Origin: Azolla caroliniana
Taxonomy: Eukaryota > Polypodiophyta
NCBI GenBank assembly: GCA_043228905.1
Contig: JBHGNT010000017.1
Span: forward strand, 5,208,001-5,272,000
Length of the DNA stretch: 64,000 nucleotides
Reading direction: 5' to 3'
The notes below the pieces were generated by a model. It was not told where the DNA came from and did not search any database. It saw only the letters and a list, made by a program, of their open reading frames with translations. Positions within the stretch are counted from its first letter, which is position 1, and every line of letters starts with the position of its first letter. Shown piece after piece: positions 61,036 to 64,000 of the stretch. Position numbers and translations under genes: made by a program.

Positions 61036-64000
61036 ATGTGTTTTATGGACGAAAGGTTCGTTCATAAACACAAATTCCCGGTTGTCCGATTGTCCAATCC
61101 CAGTGGAAGCTCTCGATAGATGCATGCTTTCTTCAGGAGTAGTCACCGAAGCCATTGTCCCACTTATCTTATAGTTCGGGGACCACCAAGAGGCCTTGAC
61201 GTTTTATGTTATCACTTCATCGCGACATCCAGTCATCCTCGGTTTGTCTTGCCCGAAGGCACAGAATCCACTTGTTGATTTGCACAATCACTCGATTACT
61301 TTCTCCCAAACTAGCTCAAAGGTGCAAGAAATATCTCATGTTGTTGCAGGCGCTCACCCTCCCATTAATGCAGCAATCCGCTCCAAGGTGGATGCACACA
61401 TCCCAGTCACAACAAGGAAAATAGTGCATAGTGCCTCGTCGAGCAATCCAATGAGGACAGTTATTGACTCACTACCGTCCAAGTATGAAGACTTCAAGGA
61501 TGTATTTGAGAAAAAGAATGTTGATCACTTGCCTGAGCATCGACGCTACGACTGTCCAATCGATCTGTAGGAAAGTGCCAGTCCTCTCTTTGGCCCAATT
61601 TATGGGTTGTCGGAATCAGAACTCCAAGCACTCTGAATGTATCTCAACGAGAACCTTGAAAAGGGTTTTATTCAAACCTCAAAATCACCAGCAGGAGCTC
61701 CTTTTTTGTTCGTGAAAAAGAAAGATGGATCCTTACGCCTCTACATCGACTATCGGGGTCTAAACAAGATTACTGTTCGCAATCGTTAAACACTGCCTCT
61801 CATTCCAGAGCTGTTGGATCAACTCCGGACTGGGAAGATCTTCTCCAAGATTGACCTACGAAGAGCATACAATTTGGTATGGATCAAACCTGGAGATGAA
61901 TGGAAAACTGCCTTTAGAACGCGCTACAGACATTTCGAGTATAAGGTAATGCCTTTCAGCCTCACTAATGCTCCTACAATAATTCAGCATGTGATGAATG
62001 CCATATTCCGAGAGTATCTAGATCACTTTGTTGTGATCTATCTAGATGATATCTTGCTCTACTTTTCGAACATCAAGGAGCATACTCGACATGTCAGGTT
62101 AGTCCTCGCCAAACTTCACGAGCACGGACTCTATGCTAAAAGTGAAAAATGTGAATTTGATTGTACTTCTGTAGAGTTTCTTGGGTATGTCATTTCGACA
62201 TAGGGAATCACAATGGACACACGGAAAGTCAAGACTATCAAAGAGTGGGTTGTCCCAACTCGGGTACGAGATGTGCAATCATTCCTTGGTTTTGCCAATT
62301 TTTATTGTCGCTTCATCAAAGGATTCTCAGTGATCGCACAACCTCTCATTGCTCTTACCTGCAAGGATGCTACTTTCGAATGGACAACAACTACCCAAAA
62401 GGCGTAGGACATGCTAAAACAAGCATTTATTATGGCACCAGTCCTTTTACATCCTGACCCAACTAAGCCTTACCAAGTCGAAACGGATTCTTCCGATTTC
62501 ACCATTGGGCGATCCTCTCCCAGCCAGATGAGGTCGGTGTGCTTCACTCGGAGGCTTACTACTCCCGCAAATTCACGACCCTAGAAATCAACTACCCCAT
62601 ATACGACAAGGAGCTTCTCGCTGTTATTGTTGCTTTTGAAGAATAAAGACCCTATTTAGCCAGGGCGCAACACCGTATCCAAGTGATTACCGATCACAAA
62701 AATATAATATACTTTTCTACCACACGAACCTTAAATCGTAGACAGGCGCGATGGTCGACCTTCTTGGCAGACTATGATTTTGAGATAATCTTTCGACCTG
62801 GCGCTCAACACATGACGACCAATGTCTTATCCCATCGGTCTGAGTTCGATCTCACTCCGGATGATGAAGCCTATGCTTACAAGTCCTAGAGTTTGTTAAA
62901 GCCTAACCAATTCTACAACTTCGCGACTTGCTTGCTCCGGGACTCTTTGCTCAAGCAAATAACAGAAGCCACTACGGCTGACAAGTTTGCCACAGAGGTC
63001 AAGACAAGTATCACAAACCCCTCCCATGAAACCAAAAGACCTTATTTAGGTCATTTTACAATTCAGGATAATCTATTGTATGTCCCATTGTCGGAGAAGG
63101 GTGCTTCACGAGTGTCACGATGATCCACTTGTTGGTCTTTTTGGCATTGTGAAAACCTTGGAGTTGATATCTCGGAGATACTGGTGGCCACAACCATGGA
63201 AATTGGTCAAAGAATTCGTTAAGTCATGTGACGTTTGTGCTCGCTCTAAAGCATCTCATCATCGACCATATGGTCTCCTTCGCCCTCTCCCAATCCCCAA
63301 ACAGGCTTGGGCCTCTCTTTCCATGGATTTCATCACTGACCTTCCCTTTGTTAGTGGTTATGACTCGGTATTCTTCATGGTCGATCGCTTCACCAAGATG
63401 GCTCATTTTGCTCCATGTGCCAAAACCATTACTAGAGAGGAGACAGCCGATTTGTTTTCCAAAACTATGGTTCGACTACATGGACTCCCGAATGATATCA
63501 CTTCTTATCAAGGACCACAATTTGTTTCCAATTTCTGGCGGTGCCTTCTGCAAACCTTCAGTTGTATTGTGAATCCATCTTACGCTTATCATCTGCAAAC
63601 AAATAGACAAACGGAGCAAGTTAACCAAACCTTGGAACAATACTTGTAGTGCTCTCTTAGTTACCAACAAGACAACTGGGTTGACCTTCTCCCACTTGTC
63701 GAGTTTGCCTACAACAACTCTCTGCATGCATCTACGGGAGCTATTCCATTTTTTGCCAACTACGGTCTCCACCCCCGCTTCAACATTTCACTCCCCTCTA
63801 ACTCTCTCAATCCTTCTGCGGAGGACCAGGCCTCTTGGAAGATGTACATCAAGATCTTTCCTTGGAGCTCACCTTCGCTAGCGAATGCTACAAGGAGCAA
63901 GCTGACTGTCATCACTTAGATGCTCCCTAGTTTGAGGTAGGAGAATTTGTTTGGCTTCTCCGTCGCACTATTGCCACCACTCATCCTTGTCCGAAGCTTG
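61036..64000 (+). pseudogene. Gypsy O: decayed protease-RT-RNase H-integrase, runs off the window
   Basis: Plus strand. Protease end (PIPVEALDRCMLSSG; SSRHPVILGLS, 61080-61250), linker (YEDFKDVFEKKNVDHLPEHR), then RT with [51 protein letters not shown] and YLDDILLYF (about 62040), and [16 protein letters not shown]. RNase H: ETDSSDFTI, ITDHKNIIYFSTTRTLNRRQ. Integrase: HECHDDPLVG..CDVCARSK, LSMDFITDLPF, SYQGPQFVSNFW (Asp replaced by Tyr) and QTNRQTEQVNQTLEQYL. Stops at 61568, 61788, 62202, 62405, 62645, 62887 and 63647 make it clearly dead. It is a different lineage from A/C, G and H, and the oldest gypsy copy here. Confidence 0.88.

Overview
This window is a dense block of nested LTR retrotransposons from a plant nuclear genome. 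I see no bacterial operons, tRNA or rRNA genes, or CRISPR arrays. A plant host is indicated by Ty1/copia elements with the tRNA-iMet-type primer site TGGTATCAGAGC, 5-bp target-site duplications (TSDs), plant-style TATA boxes in the LTRs, and a decayed plant-type transposase-like gene with GT..AG introns. I cannot name the species. A large, TE-rich non-flowering streptophyte is a guess only.

Layout. 1-4263: Ty3/gypsy element A on the minus strand, with intact gag and intact pol running off the left edge. 4264-6878: 3' part of copia K, split by solo LTR X1. 6879-11054: three truncated minus-strand copia pieces (L, J, M). 11055-16134: 5'-truncated gypsy G1 (plus) carrying solo LTR X2. 16135-22900 and 23609-23778: AT-rich older sequence with a broken transposase-like gene (plus) and a broken repeat-containing gene (minus), interrupted by solo LTR N. 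23779-24657: a truncated copia LTR and a gypsy protease fragment (G3). 24658-45626: gypsy G2 (minus), split by element H (28763-43602), which is itself split by copia I (32273-37595). 45627-61035: copia D, broken by a 143-bp tandem array, solo LTRs E and F, and gypsy C (49245-58568). C is in turn broken by copia B (51105-56480), which is intact and has LTRs that look identical. 61036-64000: decayed gypsy O.

The insertions can be ordered. Perfect 5-bp TSDs were read for H, I, C, B, E, F and N. LTR-pair differences counted by eye rise with nesting depth: B 0, I about 5 plus one indel, C 5 of 426, H about 7 of 392. B encodes an unbroken 1357-residue gag-pol and is the best candidate for an element that was recently active.

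The most unusual signal is in the A/C gypsy family, a chromovirus-like group with a vestigial chromodomain. It has no TGG-type tRNA primer site next to its LTR. Instead, the 12 nt starting 2 nt after the 5' LTR are perfectly complementary to a 12-nt LTR segment that begins 33 nt downstream of the TATA box, which is where transcripts should start. The pairing covaries (A-U in C, G-C in A). This is the arrangement used by self-priming Tf1/sushi elements. The same family has a GTTAAAC -1 frameshift site at the gag/pol overlap and a tRNA-gene-like A-box/B-box segment inside the LTR.
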